This document shows, in pieces, positions 12,901-28,613 of a stretch of 64,000 nucleotides of DNA (position 1 is the first letter of the stretch; each line of letters starts with the position of its first letter). The DNA comes from Aptenodytes patagonicus. Taxonomy: Eukaryota > Chordata > Aves > Sphenisciformes > Spheniscidae. The notes under the pieces were generated by a model. The model made no database searches. It was not told where the DNA came from and saw only the letters and a program-made list of their open reading frames with translations. Where the stretch lies: NCBI RefSeq assembly GCF_965638725.1, contig NC_134952.1, positions 59,002,065-59,066,064 of the forward strand. Reading direction: 5' to 3'. The position numbers and the translations under genes were made by a program.

Positions 12901-13730
12901 ATTGAGCAGACATTTTAAGATCACAGGGGTGCTTTCTCCCATTACAGGTTACAATGGACAACTGCATACTTTATTTTTAAGGAAGACCTATATCTATGGC
13001 ATGAGAATAGAGTTTTGCTTAATGTTAGCCATGCTGACTTTCTCCTCCTCACTGCAAAAGAAGTGATGGGACCCTAACTTCATTATACAAGGAGATGGAT
13101 TCTCTTACTCCTTCTGTGGTGCCCCAGGTGGATCAGAAAAATCTCATTAAGAATCTGATCAATGAAAATTTTTAAAAGAAAAGCTAAAAATGAAGTGTAG
13201 TTATTAATGCAGTTAACATTATTGCAGCTGTGTGGCAGTATGAACTGAACTGACAGCTCTAGAAATCGTGACTAGCTAACAATAAATAATGCTGTCCTTG
13301 CAGCCAGACAGGATTGATTTTTTGTTATTCATTTCTGCAAAGCACTGACAGCTAAAAAAAAAAAAGGGGGGGGGGAGAGCAGGGCAGGCCTGTTGGCTAC
13401 CTCTTGATAGAGTAGCTGCAGAGCTAACACACTAGAAGATAATTAACTTTTTAAAAAGTAAATTACATTAAAAAAAGGAAAGTAATTTCAAAGACACAAA
13501 TATAACCACTAACTCCAGTAAGTACAGATATTAGTAGGAATGATAACTGAGCATGCTTTCTTTTTTACAAGTTACTGGATAGCAGGAAAAGCACCTAGAA
13601 CTTCATAAAACCGCACTAAAGCAATCTCTCTACAAATTTCTCAGCCTTTGAGAGAAAGACTGCACTTTAGGCATCTGTGCATGAGAGGATTAACATTAGC
13701 AACAAGTGCTAATTCCTAATTAACCCCCTG

Positions 13731-13741
13731 CCCCCCCCCCC
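13731..13741 (+). repeat. C11 tract
   Basis: A mononucleotide run directly followed by AG in TBCK intron 3. Confidence 0.85.
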
Positions 13742-16700
13742 AGCATTTTATAAAGGTGCAACATAATTTTTAAAGATATGAATAAAAATTGCAACAGTGC
13801 ACAGCTCTTCTCCTAAAGCCAGGTATTTCCTGTACATTAGTAGACTTTGCAACAGTGTTCTTTTAACAAACAATTTGGCTGTACCATACTTCAAATAAAA
13901 AAAAAAAATCTAAATATCTAAGGTTAAAAGCCATACCTAGGTACGTTTTAGTAGTTAGCTCAAAAAATCTGGATCCCTATATCAATGGTACAGATGCTAC
14001 TCTAAAGTGAAACAGAACGGAAAGTTCCAAGAGAAGAACAGTCTGCAAATGCGGGTGATCAAAGGGACTTTGCAACTAGGCCAATAAGCAATGGTGCTGT
14101 TAGGAATTTCTATTATTAGCTAACAACTAATATTCCAAAAGGCATTAGAAGTGCATCACTTTGATCTATATCCCAGTATGCGTCATCACAACAGGCAGGA
14201 AACACCTATCTAGAGAGGTAACAATAAACTTAAGTGTAGCCAAAGCACATGCCTGTGACTATAAATTTGAAATGTATTAATCAGCATATAATTAACATTA
14301 AATTTCCTTGAAAGTGATATGAGAAACGTGATTACCAAAGGGGCAGACAGAGATGGATATAGTTGCATGTAGGAGAAATCCACACAACAAAAGTTGCCAG
14401 ACAAAAGGACAAGAGAAGCACAGCAAACTGTAAATATGCAGGACATACTTCCAAATACATTAGAAGGGTGACTGGCAAAACATAAAACAAAACAAGCAGT
14501 ACTGGGAGTACAGGAGACCACCCCTTGCGGGGGCTGGAGAGGTGATAACAAAAATATCAGGCATTAGATAATAGTAGAAGAAAGACCAGTCCACACTGGT
14601 TCTTACTTCACTCAAAGAGCTCTCAAGCCTGATCACCTTGACTTCCAAGAACCACAGCTACCACTGGTAACTGTACAGCATCAGCTCCGTGGTATTGTAT
14701 ACACACAGCTAATTTACAATATGTGTTAAAGACTAACAGTTTTGTGTACACAGTGATGATTAATAACATGCATGAGTTAACCTATAGCAAGATGTGTGCT
14801 GTTAATGAATGAAATTAATAGTTTTAAACCTTAAAACTAGCCTGATCTGCCAGCCTTCTAAGCACTCCTATCACAGCAATCTCCAACTCCCTGGTATCTA
14901 TCTAGCTATAAACACACATGCAAGTGCGTATATTCAGTCCCAATAACAAGTTCCTTCTGTCTGCACATGTATCTGTCCCTCTGAAGGTCCTGTTGGTTCA
15001 GGAGCCAAGCAATTCAGTTAACTTAAGCGCTATGCTCATGGTATGGTGCCCACAAAATTGCAGGGTGGGGCAAAAGGGGCTATACGATGTTTCCCGTAAC
15101 ATTATGTTCCGTAAATCTATCATTTTAAGTCTGGTACAACACTGATGTAGGGACAGTATGGGACTAATGCAGCTTCTAGGCAGAAAAGCAGCTAGCTTGG
15201 AGTGAAGGCACAAGTCTGGGTCTATTTGCACTGTAAAATAGAGGAGCTTGAACCCAAGGAGAGAACACCCATATGCACAGAAGAAATTATCTCAAACCAC
15301 AATGACGTTAGAGATGTTTGCAAGCATATCAATGCATCTAAATAAACCAGCTGTCTGATCCCTAATTAGTGACAAATGCTCCCCTGAAGACATCGCTCAG
15401 TAGTTCCAAATGCAAGAACTTGCACTTTAAAAATATAATCCCTTTCTAGAAGTATTCGCTGTATAGCAAGTTTAATGAGTGTTAGCTCTTCCTCTTTTTC
15501 CTTCCTAAGAGCAGGATGAAGTGTCAAACACTGTATTAAGTTAGAATAACCATATACTAACCACATCTTGTTCTCACAACTCTACAGGCAATTTTTATTC
15601 TAAACACAACTATCATAAATCAACATTAAGATTAATAATGTGGCTTAAATCCAGTAAAATTTGCACAGTACAAATTTGACATTTGGTTTTTCAGCCATTT
15701 GCTCATTAGTAGTAGTTTGCTCATTTATGCAGAATGGAATTTTAACACTGATCCTTCCACAATTCCTTGCAGAAATATCTCTGCAGGATGAAGCCACCTC
15801 TCCCGATGAGGATGGTGTTTGGTCTGTCTGAGAGAAACTCAACATCCTCTTTCACTAGAATCTGAAGACTCAAAACTCTCCGCTACTTTTGTTCTCAATT
15901 AACTCAGCATAACTCATCTTCAGCTCAAGATCTTTAACACTGCTTTTAGCACGGAAATCTGTATGAAGTGTCTACAAGCAACTACAGAAGAAGCATAGTA
16001 GAGCAAAAGGTTGAGATATAATTACACACTTTTTCCACACCTACAGACTTTAAGTTGTATGCAGCCATCATATCTACTACTTAAAGCAGGAAGCAGAGAC
16101 TATCATAATCTCAAAGAGTCAGCTGCTTCTGTTTTCTTTTTTCCTGGAAGAGAAGAAGATAAGAAACAAGCGTGCACACACTGTTATGTTTCACATGTAA
16201 GGGAGACATGGACACACGTTCTGGGATGTCTTTGTGCTGCCATCAAACACTGCAGCCAACTATACAAGCAAAAAATTTTGTTCCATACCTAAAAAGGTCA
16301 CTCAGACATCAAGAGCAGTAATGTTCACCTCGACTACCTCATGAAAGCTATACCCTTTTCCATTCCAAACAATAATTTTCTCATTGTGAGGGGAAAGGCA
16401 GTCACAGGAGACAACCTATGCTAAAAGGAATGCTACAGAAGATTTGCAGTCAGACTAAAAATTACTTACAGAAATGAAAAAATACTCCTATATGAAGAAA
16501 AGCATCATTGGACAATATATAAACAAGTCTGGACTAATGGCTAATCTTTCATTATAGCTTTGGAAGTAAAGCATTGGCAAGAAACTAAAGGAAAACTCTA
16601 CAGACACTAAATGCCCAAACTATAGACTCTCACACATACTTAGGAAAAAAATAATTTTGTTTATTAATGCTACTTCATTTTACTGCTTCATCATTTATCC

Positions 16701-16906
16701 TTGCTAAACGCAGCCTCATTATGACATATGGATTTCTGATGTGACATTCCAACACAGACTTGATTCAAAGCAGAATACGCTCAGCCCTTGAAGTTCTGCT
16801 CATATGCAGCTCTTCAAGTCAAATCATGTAAAACCTTCAGCCTTTTGATGACTTGCACCTGTCTTACAATATTTTTGAAGAATCCCTGGCCACTCAGAAA
16901 TTGCTT

Positions 16907-16935
16907 CCCCCGCGCCCCCGCCCCCCCCCCCCCCC
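16907..16935 (+). repeat. C-rich tract ending in C15
   Basis: CCCCCGCGCCCCCG is followed by 15 C. The longest C-rich run in the left half of the window. Confidence 0.88.
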
Positions 16936-19844
16936 AATAATCTCTTCTGTAACGTAGTTTCACTTCAAGTTTGCCAAAAGCACAGTAACAGCAAGGATGG
17001 CATAAAGAAATCTAACCCAATCAATGAGTAGACAACTGTTTAATATAGCCAAATAAAATGTACTCATCCGAATCAGTCAGATTGTGTTTTCTTCAAACTA
17101 GTAAACAGCTGCAGACACAGTCTGCTTCCCATCAAATATTCCATGTATAACAAACTATACCTTGTATTTCTGATGGTTCACTAGTAATTTTTCAAAACCA
17201 TGACTTTGAAAACATATGACAACTATAATTTATTGAAGAAAGGAATAGACTTAGACTGCCCAAGCCACAAATTGAAGACCAATCCAGAAACTATTGTAGG
17301 TGCCAAAAGTCTGCTAAATGTCAGTATTTGCTGGCATTTTTATTATTATGAATACAAGTGCAGACCAACTTCTTCAAAGAAGAAACACACTTCAAGTGTG
17401 ACAGAAAAGGAAAAGCTCACAACTCCTATTATAACAGCACAGGAGCAGAGAAAATAACTCCTTTAACACTGTCTGGAAAAGGTATCCCAAAGGAGTAGTT
17501 GTAAATGTGTTTAAAAGATGGAGAACCTTAAAAATAAATTCACATCTTACATTCTGGTCGGTGGTATCAACAGTGCTAAAATAACTAGCAACTTTGAAAA
17601 TCTAGTAAAATTTTGACTGCCACAAACATGAAAACTACCCTTAGTGAGTCTGATGAGGTACAAAACTTCTACCCACCATGATTTTTTGTGACTTATATTC
17701 AATTCACGCACAAGAAGACACAGAGGAAGCCAGCCAGACTGAGACACATTTTCAAGTCTCTGAACAGCAGTAAACTATTATGAGCTTAAATCAGGTATTT
17801 ACTATTTTTGCTTGACCATGTACACAAATTCCTAGGCCTTTAAAAATTTAACTGACTCCTGAACATACTTCAGAGAGCTAATTTTGCACTAATACGACTG
17901 TTATAAACTAAAATTAAGTGCATACTTTCTCTGACTCAGAGTAACAACAAACAGGACAATAAACTGGGAATAAACAAACAGGAAACAATGACCCAGACTA
18001 CAGTCCTTACACAGAGGACAATGGAGACTGGTCTGGTAAAAAATGGGACATCAATGCCTAAAATTCTTATCCTACCCTAAAACTCTTATCCATGGTTGCA
18101 GCCCGAGTTCCCTGTGGCACACAACTCCAAAAGAGCTCCCCTGCTGTTATTGTGATGCCCCATGGAAGCACAGTAAAGAAAATTTGAATTAACATCACTT
18201 TTAGAACCATTAATTGTAGTTATGATGTCCACATGGCTATTCCCTGAATAAAACACAGAAAACACTAAAAAGCTGTATTAAATTCCTTTTCTGCATCTGG
18301 TTACCTATGGTAAGAATTGCAAAGAGCCAACTCATTTCATCCATTTGAGATTTCTTAAAGTTTATCTGATAGAGTTTCAACAGCAGCACATGCTCCTTCT
18401 AGGATCCCAAATATGCATCACTCAAAAGAGAAAATAATCTGGCAATAAATTACCAAACACTTACTTGCGTTATCCTTTGAAAGTGAAGTTGAACATGTTA
18501 ACTTTGAGGACAATGACAAACCATCTTTGTAATTCCTGGAGGCTGCTGTCACAGTATTGTTAGGTAATGAATGAATTCTTGAATACATCGCAAATCCGAG
18601 TTCTAGAAAATTTTTGGTGTTATGCTCAGTAAAATGACTTACTGCGCTGTGACAAAGCAGCTAAGGTAAATCGTTAGAGCTCTAATTTCCAGTATTCGGC
18701 CCCTGTCTGCAACTGATTCATTAGAATTAGAAAACTTGGTGAAACTCCGAGGTCAATTGAACAAAGAACTCCGCTGCATTTCTTTTTTTTAAGTATAATT
18801 CATATATTAAGGAATGTATGCTACACTTGATGCGTGACTTCAGGAAAGATTAACTGCAAATAACTACCAAACAGCTGTATGGCCTGTTTTCCAGTATATA
18901 TGGAAAGACAGACAGTCCATAATGTAATGTCTTGAATTTCAGCACTAACATAATAGAAGATTTCCTGCTGATTTTACATCAGCTTGTGGTACAGGTGCAA
19001 AGGACTTAGGTTACCAGCAAGCGTAAGGAAAATTAATCTAGAAACCAGAAGAGCAGCTTCTCGCATTCCATAAACAGTTTATAAAATTAATTGCAATAGC
19101 ATACACATGAACTCCGGATGTGTAACCAGCTATGCTATCGTTGCCCAATACAATCAGAATACATGGAAAAAGCCAAATACTTCCCTCCAAAGGTAACTGA
19201 TATAGACAGATCACATAACCCGTAACTGGGAATTGGTCCATCAAGTTATTTCTGGAAATTTATGGGTCTCACATAAGAACCAAAGATGTCTGTTTTCATT
19301 AAAAAAATAGAAGTAGAGGGAAAATGTCAGCCTTGCAAGAAACTTCATTTGAAGTGAACATAATTTATCTTTTAGCTACTACTGCAAAAGCTGTAATTCA
19401 CAGTAGATGAATCACTAATGCCTCTTAAAGTTATGAACATACATACAGGCTATATTTTAGCCCCATACCTCAGGTGTTACAACTTCCTGAAGAAATCCCA
19501 ATCGGCTCATTAAAAGAAACATCAGATAGTAGAATAACTTATTTCAGTAAAAACTCTCTCAAGCCAAGAGAAAAAAAAATAAAGCCAGGCTTTATGCATC
19601 TACTCTCAACAGAGCCACAGTCCAAATAGCTGAGGTAACTGTCACAAACTAAGTAACTTCTCTCAGCATGTCAAAAAACCAAAGTTGCATACTTTAGCAA
19701 ACTATCTAAAAAGGTCTCAAAAATCTTTCTGGATGCCACAAGACACATGCTAGTATAGAGGGGCATAATGGATGTGCATACAGACCACAACTGTTATTTG
19801 AGAAAGTTTTGTTTATAGAATAATGACAGAGAAATATAATTCCT

Positions 19845-19858
19845 CCCCCCCCCCCCCC
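19845..19858 (+). repeat. C14 tract
   Basis: A mononucleotide run followed by AGTAAAG in TBCK intron 3. Confidence 0.85.
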
Positions 19859-20158
19859 AGTAAAGGACATCTTGCCCCTCGCAATTCTAAGGCTGCAGGA
19901 TTAAATTGCAACAGAAGCTGTCAGAAAATCTACGTAAGTATAGTGTATCAAGCAATTCAAAGCAAATTAAAATAGCTACATGTATGCTTTTTCAAAGACA
20001 GTCAAGAGGCAGCAGACAGTCTGGGCTGCTTCTCATCTGACACCAAGACACACATGTTCAAAGAACAGCGTGAGAACTGAATGAAAAAGGAAAGAAAAGA
20101 GCTTCTGATGCTTTAACTAGTTCTGGAGCTTTGCACAATAGGAACCTGATGTAAAACT

Positions 20159-20204
20159 GTGTGAAGGGCTGTAATATATATTACACATGAAAAGCCCTTT
20201 ACAC
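20159..20204. repeat. inverted repeat with nested 16-bp palindrome
   Basis: Outer arms GTGTGAAGGGCT (20,159-20,170) and AGCCCTTTACAC (20,193-20,204) pair at 11 of 12 positions. Between and overlapping them is a perfect palindrome TGTAATATATATTACA (20,170-20,185). Confidence 0.8.
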
Positions 20205-21505
20205 CCAAATACCTCTCTATCTTAAGAAAAAATGGAAGCCATATTTGCCTAGCATTCCTCAAGCTACAGTCCTCTGCAACACGTACTGTCATACAAGCTT
20301 AAGTTCACAAAAAGCTAACACACAGGCACAGGGCATTTTGCATTTAGATTTATCTCTGCCAGGCAAAACTGTTAGCATCTTATTTAGGGGCTGCAAGGCT
20401 CAAAAGGCTACAGATCCAGTATTACTCCCTTTATACTAATCTAATTTGGGATGAGTCACAGGAAGTCTATCTGGATAGTACCTTATCAAACACAGCCCAC
20501 CTAAGAGGCCTAATGTTAACTGGGAAGACACATAAAAATTTGTCGATTATTTTACTGAGTAATCATCATTTCTACGCTTGCATGAATATCAAGAGAGTTG
20601 AAATCTAATGCCTGCTATAAACTCTTCAGAAACTAGAATGAAGAGACTTTGGATTTCTCTAAATGTGTTTTATATTTAGATATTTGTGTGTTCTGGAAAT
20701 AACCAGTTAGCCTACAATGCCTTGCTATCCCAAATGGAAATAAAGTTTCTCTTCTTCCACTGTTCCCATTTTCTGTGTTGCATATTCTTTAGGACTAGAG
20801 ACCACTTCTTTGCTCCAAAGATAACAGTGGTAGACTTTAAAGTTACAGTTAACACTTTTAGCAACAAGTCTGATGGGGATTTTGTTTCCTTCTTTAAAGA
20901 TACAGCTCAACTGTTCCATACATCCTAGTACGAAAGCAAATATTCTTGACATCCAGCCTTTGGACTTGGTTTTGACCAAAGCCTTTCTGAAGTGACTATA
21001 TTAACCCAAATTCAAATCACTTATTAGCACCCTGGCATATGTATCTGACATCCTGTCCACATATCTAGTTAATAAATTAATACATTTCTGCATATGAAAA
21101 ACACACACCAAATTCTGTCCTTTCTAGGGAAAGTTGTATTTCGTCATCTGGCAGACATACAATCTTCAAATTAATTCTCAGGAAGATACTTATCCTGTCA
21201 TAGGTCTGATTTTATTTTCAAAAAGAAAACCCAAAACTACTATTACAAGACAGACAGGATTTTATGAGTTACAAAGTATTTCAGTTGTAAGTAAGTTCCC
21301 CATAACTCTTCTAGCTTTTAGAATTGTAAGGAAATAAGTACTCCCTCTTTCAGGCACATGTTTATCTGATAAACAATGTCTTTAGGTTAAACTTTAACAG
21401 AATAAATTTATATAAACCAGTAAAAGTTAAAAAAAGGTCCAGAACTTTGCCACAGATAGTATGTGAAATAATGGTGAGTGGATTTGAGTTTAGCTTGACA
21501 GCTTA

Positions 21506-24053
<2,548 letters not shown>

Positions 24054-24246
24054 CATGTTTACCTCTGGTAATGTCAACATACTGGCAAAGCCTGGGATGG
24101 GTTATTGTTTTAAGGATTTGAAATCTCCCCAAAATTTTGATGGAGTTCGGTGTCAGAGGAAGGCCATTACTTCCACAAACATCATGTGGCAGAGCTGAGG
24201 CGAAGAAGGTGGAGGCACCCATCTCAGTGTCTTTTAAAGGAAACAT
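24054..24246 (-). CDS. TBCK: TBCK first coding exon (residues 1-64)
   Basis: The minus strand reads from an ATG at 24,246-24,244 for 64 codons plus one base. It begins [20 protein letters not shown] and continues through a segment ending [16 protein letters not shown], almost identical to the vertebrate TBCK N-terminus. It is the start of the kinase-like domain. The donor is CATG|GTGAGT at 24,054/24,053, leaving phase 1. The leftover G joins the AG of the next exon to make GAG (Glu), the conserved residue. The ATG has an A at -3. The frame stays open upstream of this ATG through the 43-nt untranslated part of the exon, but those residues do not resemble the family, so MFPLKD is preferred as start. 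Confidence 0.96.
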
Positions 24247-24289
24247 TTTTTTCCGCACAATCTTAAGCCCTTCAGAGCAATTCGTGTTC
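24247..24289 (-). other. TBCK: TBCK exon 2, 5' untranslated part
   Basis: Between the start codon and a good minus-strand acceptor (pyrimidine-rich, ending TCTCTTTTTAAG at 24,290) lie 43 bases. They are taken as 5' UTR because the protein start is conserved at the downstream ATG. The exact acceptor is inferred, not proved by a transcript. Confidence 0.7.
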
Positions 24290-27200
24290 CTTAAAAAGAG
24301 AACACAGTAAAAATTTATCTGCAAAAGATACAGATTCTTGTGACTCAGCTTACTAGTTGTTTACTAAATAACGCAATTAAAATGTTTTTTTCTGTTATGG
24401 GGAATGGGACATTTTTGCATAATGAACACAATAATAATAATAATACAGTGCTGCTGCATCATAAACACTACATTTAAAGATGAAAATATAGTGACAGTTT
24501 TAAACACAGATTTAAGAATCAAATAAAACTATTTTTAGGAGCAGATAAATACTTTAATACAAGCATTCTTCAGATTACTACTGCAATATAGTAGGTTGTT
24601 TATTCAAAAACCAGTAAAGGCACCAAACAGAAAAAACCTCTTCTAAAATACCACCTTGTATCAGCAGACCACAAGCCAGACTACCACAGCTTTAGTGTTA
24701 ATCTAGCATCTATATACTATAGCATTCCTAATATTTAAAGATATGAAGTAACAGACTTCTGTCCTACCACCATTTCTTTCCCTACCCTTAGGTAAACTGC
24801 TAGCTCACACACTGACTCAATAACAAATTAAGGAAGTAATCTACGTTAAATATTTCTGTGGGACAGTCAAGCGAAATAAGTTAGCTTGCAATTTAGTTCC
24901 AGGAGCACTTACTTTCATGACCATTTTTCTCTCCAGCAGGAACAAGCTCTCTCCTCTGAACTATGCATTTCAATTCAGTGCGAGCTAAACATTTTCTCTG
25001 CGCTTTTCCATAACCCACCATTATGCCATTCAAGAATATGAAAATCTAAAACATGCACAAGTAACAGATGCTTCTACAGTCAGCTAGGCCTCAGATAAAA
25101 CTGCCTGACCTCTTTTTACTAGCAAACTAAATTTAAGCTGAGGCGACAAGTACTGAAATCCAAAAACTGAATCAAGCCTCTGCTCAGCTCATTTCTGGAT
25201 TACCCAGATGGTGACTTGAGACACTACAAGCTGTCATTAGGCAGTATTATCCCTCTGTACATGTTAACTTCCATAGCACATACATACTTGTGTATCAGGA
25301 CACATATACAAACAGAGATAAAAAGGTCAAGCTTATACGATCTTAAGTGAGCTCTGGTCTGCAAGTTGTGATGGTGAAGTAGATAGCACTTCCACATAAC
25401 ATGGGACAAGAGGGCATAGAACAAAAAAGCTTCATTAACGAGCCTATGCAGAAGAGTACCATCCAGCTCACTTCAACTCCAGAGACAATACGGCACAGAG
25501 TCTGAAGGCATCTGTGTATATAATCAAGAGGAATAGTCCGCTGATGTGGAAAGCACATCTAACTCTCTTGTCAGCTACAGAATAGTAACTATAAGCTCTG
25601 AAGAGTAGAAACAGATATGCAGTTGCTCCAGGAAAAGAGGAGGAAGAACCCTCAGGATTTGAGAGGGCTTATTTCCCGTAAGAGAAATAATATGAAAAGC
25701 TTAAAGTATAAAACCAACAAAATTCTTTCAAACCAGATGTGATAATTTTTTATCATCTTAGGGGCTTTGTGAAACAAAAACCAAGTAGAAAAGATTATGC
25801 AGAGCACTAACAAAGCTAAGTGCTACTTTTTAATTATTCTTTCAGCCAACATTGACCTGCTGCTTTCAGGAAAAGCTATTCTCTCATGAGAAAGTCACAC
25901 ACGAGAAGCAGAGTGTTTAATACTGTAGTGTCTCAAAATTGTTTTTTTCTCTAAGGGAACAGCACAAAATTGTTCCCAGAACAAAGTTCCCAGTAAAAGC
26001 CTGCTGTTTCTTTTGCGAATCTTAATTGAGTGACCCCATAACAGGTTGCACAGAGATCCTTCTATACCAAACATATTTACTAAGCCTATAGAAATGGAAA
26101 TTATGGAATGTACCTTCTGTTTTAACTAATACAGTCCAATTTAAGATACAAAGCAAATATAAGACTGCTCTCATTTGTGGTTTTTTTTCCACTGAACACA
26201 GACATGAGATATATATTAGAATTTAAATGTACAAATCATCATATTAAATATGAATGCATAGCATTACGGAATCAAACAAAGGAAGAGAATAAATCTGAAA
26301 CAGCATTGAGCATTGGAGTTTTTATAGTAGTATTTTTGTATTAAAACTTATTTGTAAAGATACAATGTTTTCATATCTCATGAATATTTAATATTTTTGG
26401 AAGTGACTTATTTTACGATGCAACAATGCAATTTACAGTTAGAATATTCCATTGGAAAGACATAAATCAGACTGTGTACAAGCACAAAGGTTTATTGGCA
26501 TGCAGCAAGTTCCAATTGGAAAGTTTTAACTGTATATTTATAAGACCCACATTCCTATAAAAAACATCATGTCTTCCAAACGAACTACCCAGCTTCAGAA
26601 AGAAAATATATATAAACCATGAAGAAAAAAAATCTTGATTTAGAGAAAGAGTTATAATCTTGCTTGGCACAACAGTCCTCTAATAATTGCTCTAAAATAA
26701 AAAAAAAGTTAACATGATCAGAGTTGAGGGGAGGGAGAGTAAAATTATGCCAAACAATAAGATGCATTATGTCTCTAAAAAGTTAAATATGTAGTATACA
26801 ATATATTTACTCAGGTAAGGAATGTTTTCATTTTTACTGTAGAAAAATAATCTGCTAGATAATACTTCTCTAATACATTGTATCTGCATTCAGCTGACAT
26901 TTAGAAAGGAATTTTAATAAAAAGGTTTGTTAAATATCATCAGTTCAATAACCATTTTAAGAAATTGAACTTTTCTTGTACTCTAGATCATTTGGCCTAC
27001 AAGGATGAATTAGACCACCTGCAATGCTTTCAACTAGACAACTACAGATTTATCACTCACTTCCTTTGGTTAGGAAGCAGACAGACAAAAAGGAAGACAT
27101 GAGAAAAGCAAACAATCTTTCCTGTCAGCCACCTAAAGGAATCAATAAAGAATTTTAAAAGGTAGGCATTAAAACAAGTTTTCTTATTATAGAGTTAATT

Positions 27201-27530
27201 CTGTGGAATCCACTAAAAGCAATGAAAAAAATTCTCTCTGATGATGGAAAAGAGCTAGTTCTCAATACCTACCTTCACAATTAAACTCTGATCTCTGTCC
27301 TTAACTCTCAACTTCCATAAATTCCAGGGACTGACTTGAAAAATAAACCAAGTAACCCAAAACTAAAAACTTAATCCTTCCACCACCTTTAAAGGGCCAC
27401 ACATTACAGCTTAAGTGAAAAGGTTTTTTTAACTAAATTATTTCAGTCTAGTCATTACTCCAGTAACTTACTGACATTTCTAAATTCAAACAGAAATGTT
27501 ATACATATTTTAAAAGCTCATCTCTAAATT

Positions 27531-28613
27531 GGAGAGATATGGATTTGATGGGCGGACTGTCCACTGGATGAGGAATTAGTTGGATGGTCACATCCAGAGG
27601 GTAGTGGTCAACAGCTCAATGTCCAGATGGAGATCGGTGACAAGTGGTGTCCTGCAGGGGTCCGTATTGGGACCAGTACTGTTTAATACCTTCATCAATG
27701 ACATAGTGGCAGCGAGTGCACCCTCAGCAAGTTTGCAGATGACACCAAGCTGAGTGGTGTGGTCGACACGCCAGAGGGACGGGATGCCATCCAGAGGGAC
27801 CTGGACAAGCTGGAGAAGTGGGTCTGGGTGAACCTCATGAGGCTTAACAAGGCCAAGTGCAGGGGTCCTGCACCTGGGTCGGGGCAACCCCCACTATCAA
27901 TACAGGCTGGGGGATGAAGGGATTGAGAGCAGCCCTGCTGAGAAGGACTTGGGGGTACTGGTGGATGAAAAGCTGGACATGAGCCAGCAATGTGCGCTCG
28001 CAGCCCAGAAGGCCAACCGTATCCTGGGCTGCATCAAAAGCAGTGTGGCCAGCAGGTCGAGGGAGGTGATTCTGCCCCTCTACTCTGCTCTGCTGAGACC
28101 CCACCTGGAGTACTGCATCCAGCTCTGGAGCCCTCAGCACAGGAAAGACACGGACCTGTTGGAGCGGGTCCAGAAGAGGGCCACAAAAATGATCAGGGGG
28201 ATGGAACACCTCTCCTATGAAGAATTGGGGTTGTTCAGCCTAGGGAAGAGAAGGCTTCGGGGAGACCTTATTGCGGCCTTTCACTACTTAAAGGGGACTT
28301 ATAAGAAAGATGGGTACAAACTTTTTAGCAGGGCCTGTTGCAATAGGACAAGGGGTAATGGTTTTAAACTAAAAGAGGGTAGATTCAGGCTAGATATAAG
28401 GACGAAATTTTTTACAATGAAGGTGGTGAAGCACTGGCACAGGTTGCCCAGAGAGGTGGTGGATGCCCCATCCCTGGAAACATTCAAGGTCAGGTTGGAT
28501 GGGGCTTTGAGCAACCTGATCTAGTTGAAGATGTCATTGCTCAAGTGCAGGGGGGTTGGACTAGATGACCTTTAAAGGTCCCTTCCAACCCAAACTATTC
28601 TATGATTCTACGA
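27531..28613 (+). mobile_element. CR1 LINE, 5'-truncated, plus orientation
   Basis: This is a non-LTR retrotransposon of the chicken repeat 1 family. It enters mid-element with the reverse-transcriptase region (TTTGATGGGCGGACTGTCCA, then the frames corresponding to QGSVLGP-LFN-FIND and FADDTKL) and continues to the typical CR1 3' end: AGGTTGCCCAGAGAGGTGGT, GACCTTTAAAGGTCCCTTCC and the short terminal repeat ATTCTATGATTCTACG, with no poly(A). It lies in TBCK intron 1, antisense to TBCK. Compared with usual CR1 copies it lacks about 15 bases near 28,222 and a few bases near 27,707, and its upstream RT frame is broken. The 5' truncation and lack of an obvious target-site duplication are normal for CR1. 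Confidence 0.96.
27949..28524 (+). pseudogene. remnant of CR1 ORF2 (C-terminal 191 codons)
   Basis: An open frame inside the CR1 copy reads [24 protein letters not shown] sequence and on through [39 protein letters not shown] and [20 protein letters not shown] to the normal ORF2 end (SNLI). This is the post-RT C-terminal part of the CR1 endonuclease/reverse-transcriptase polyprotein. The catalytic RT core lies upstream (about 27,560-27,760) in disrupted frames and the endonuclease is absent, so the copy cannot be active. A deletion of about five residues is seen after LSYEE. Confidence 0.93.

Noticed and set aside
27588..28514. Minus-strand open frames opposite the CR1 copy
   Set aside because: They are shadows of the CR1 ORF2 read on the other strand.
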